Positions 21,812 to 22,111 of a stretch of DNA of 22,111 bases are shown here, one piece after another; position 1 is the stretch's first letter, and every line of letters starts with the position of its first letter. Position numbers and translations under genes: made by a program. The notes beneath the pieces were generated by a model that worked only from the letters and a program-made list of their open reading frames with translations, was not told where the DNA came from and did no database searches. This stretch comes from an uncultured Pelagibacteraceae bacterium (GTDB lineage Bacteria > Pseudomonadota > Alphaproteobacteria > Pelagibacterales > Pelagibacteraceae): the NCBI GenBank assembly GCA_902548045.1, contig CACCPR010000006.1, positions 1 to 22,111 on the forward strand, given 5' to 3'.

Positions 21812-22111
21812 ATGATCTTAGTACAAATAGGCTCAGGTTCAAGTAACTTAGATACCTTTTTTGAGGATGGTTTTACCAATTTCATTAAAAAAAAAAAGAT
21901 TAAAGGGAAAATTTTTATTATTGAAGCGAATTCAATTCATCTTAAAAACTTAAAAAAATGTTGGAATAAAAATAATGTTGAAATTTTTAATCTAGCCATA
22001 ATACCAGATAATATTAAAAAAAATATAATGACTTTTTATTATTCTGAGAAAGATAAGCCAAATTATCAAGTATTTTCTAGTTCAATTAAATTTGTTAAAA
22101 AACATTATCCT
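21812..22111 (+). CDS. FkbM-like methyltransferase, N-terminal fragment (runs off the window)
   Basis: An open frame of 100 codons runs from ATG 21812 to the window end. It begins MILVQIGSGSSNLDTFFEDG, continues with KGKIFIIEANSIHLKNLKK and EIFNLAIIPDN. The pattern of a glycine-rich SAM loop, an acidic residue in an IIEAN strand, and an AI-strand matches FkbM-family SAM methyltransferases, which often act on sugars or cell-surface glycans. The substrate is unknown and the C-terminal part is not seen. A run of eleven A (21887-21897) encodes four lysines. It starts 16 bases after hisG and is probably transcribed with it. The family call is moderately sure. Confidence 0.65.
   Translation, partial: MILVQIGSGSSNLDTFFEDGFTNFIKKKKIKGKIFIIEANSIHLKNLKKCWNKNNVEIFNLAIIPDNIKKNIMTFYYSEKDKPNYQVFSSSIKFVKKHYP

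Noticed and set aside
21887..21897. Run of eleven A in the final gene as a possible frameshift
   Set aside because: The frame stays open on both sides and gives a coherent methyltransferase-like sequence, so no shift is needed.

Overview
The window is very A+T-rich and extremely compact, and it looks like a SAR11 (Candidatus Pelagibacter) type marine alphaproteobacterium. Points supporting this: a gcrA cell-cycle regulator, a CycM-type membrane cytochrome c, a tandem glycine riboswitch in front of malate synthase G (a known SAR11 arrangement), a hisS-hisZ-hisG cluster, an atypical tRNA-His, and stop codons that touch or overlap at every convergent gene pair. I see no mobile element, CRISPR array, phage gene or integrase. 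This is core genome rather than a genomic island.

Layout. (1) 1-1720: the end of the phosphate locus, pstB (partial, with a reading-frame lesion in its first 50 bases), phoU and phoB. (2) 1709-3008, minus strand: a small arsenic-type cassette made of a tiny membrane protein, an LMW-phosphatase-type arsenate reductase and an AqpS-like channel. (3) 3084-6104: zinc uptake, with znuA divergent from znuC-znuB-zur around a tandem Zur operator. (4) 6106-6600: gcrA on the minus strand. (5) 6737-9642: an ABC-2 permease followed by argD and argF. (6) 9639-10181, minus strand: cytochrome c. (7) 10272-11844: kdsB and pheA. (8) 11903-14588: 4.5S SRP RNA (ffs), then dnaX, ybaB/ebfC and recR, a replication and repair cluster. 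(9) 14589-16893, minus strand: glycine riboswitch and glcB, divergent from accA (17012-18121), which carries an unusual C-terminal membrane helix. (10) 18252-18464: a cold-shock protein, then about 230 bases of non-coding DNA with several hairpins. (11) 18698-21795: tRNA-His, hisS, hisZ and hisG. (12) 21812 to the end: the start of an FkbM-like methyltransferase gene.

How the genes work together. Pho regulation sits beside arsenate detoxification, which makes sense because arsenate enters through phosphate transporters. The zinc block is self-contained (binding protein, ATPase, permease, regulator, operator). The riboswitch links glycine supply to the glyoxylate/malate step. The histidine block puts the tRNA, its synthetase, the synthetase-derived HisZ and the short-form HisG in one row.

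The observations I would check first are: the tail-anchored AccA; the CCAAT/ATTGG switch helix between the glycine riboswitch and the glcB start; two structural RNAs (SRP RNA and tRNA-His) that end 5-6 bases before start codons; the tandem Zur operator paired with a Zur protein short of its usual histidine ligands; and the non-coding hairpin cluster between cspA and tRNA-His. Several starts were moved from TTG/GTG codons to internal ATG codons that fit the families better; each is stated. No database search was possible, so family calls rest on motif recognition.
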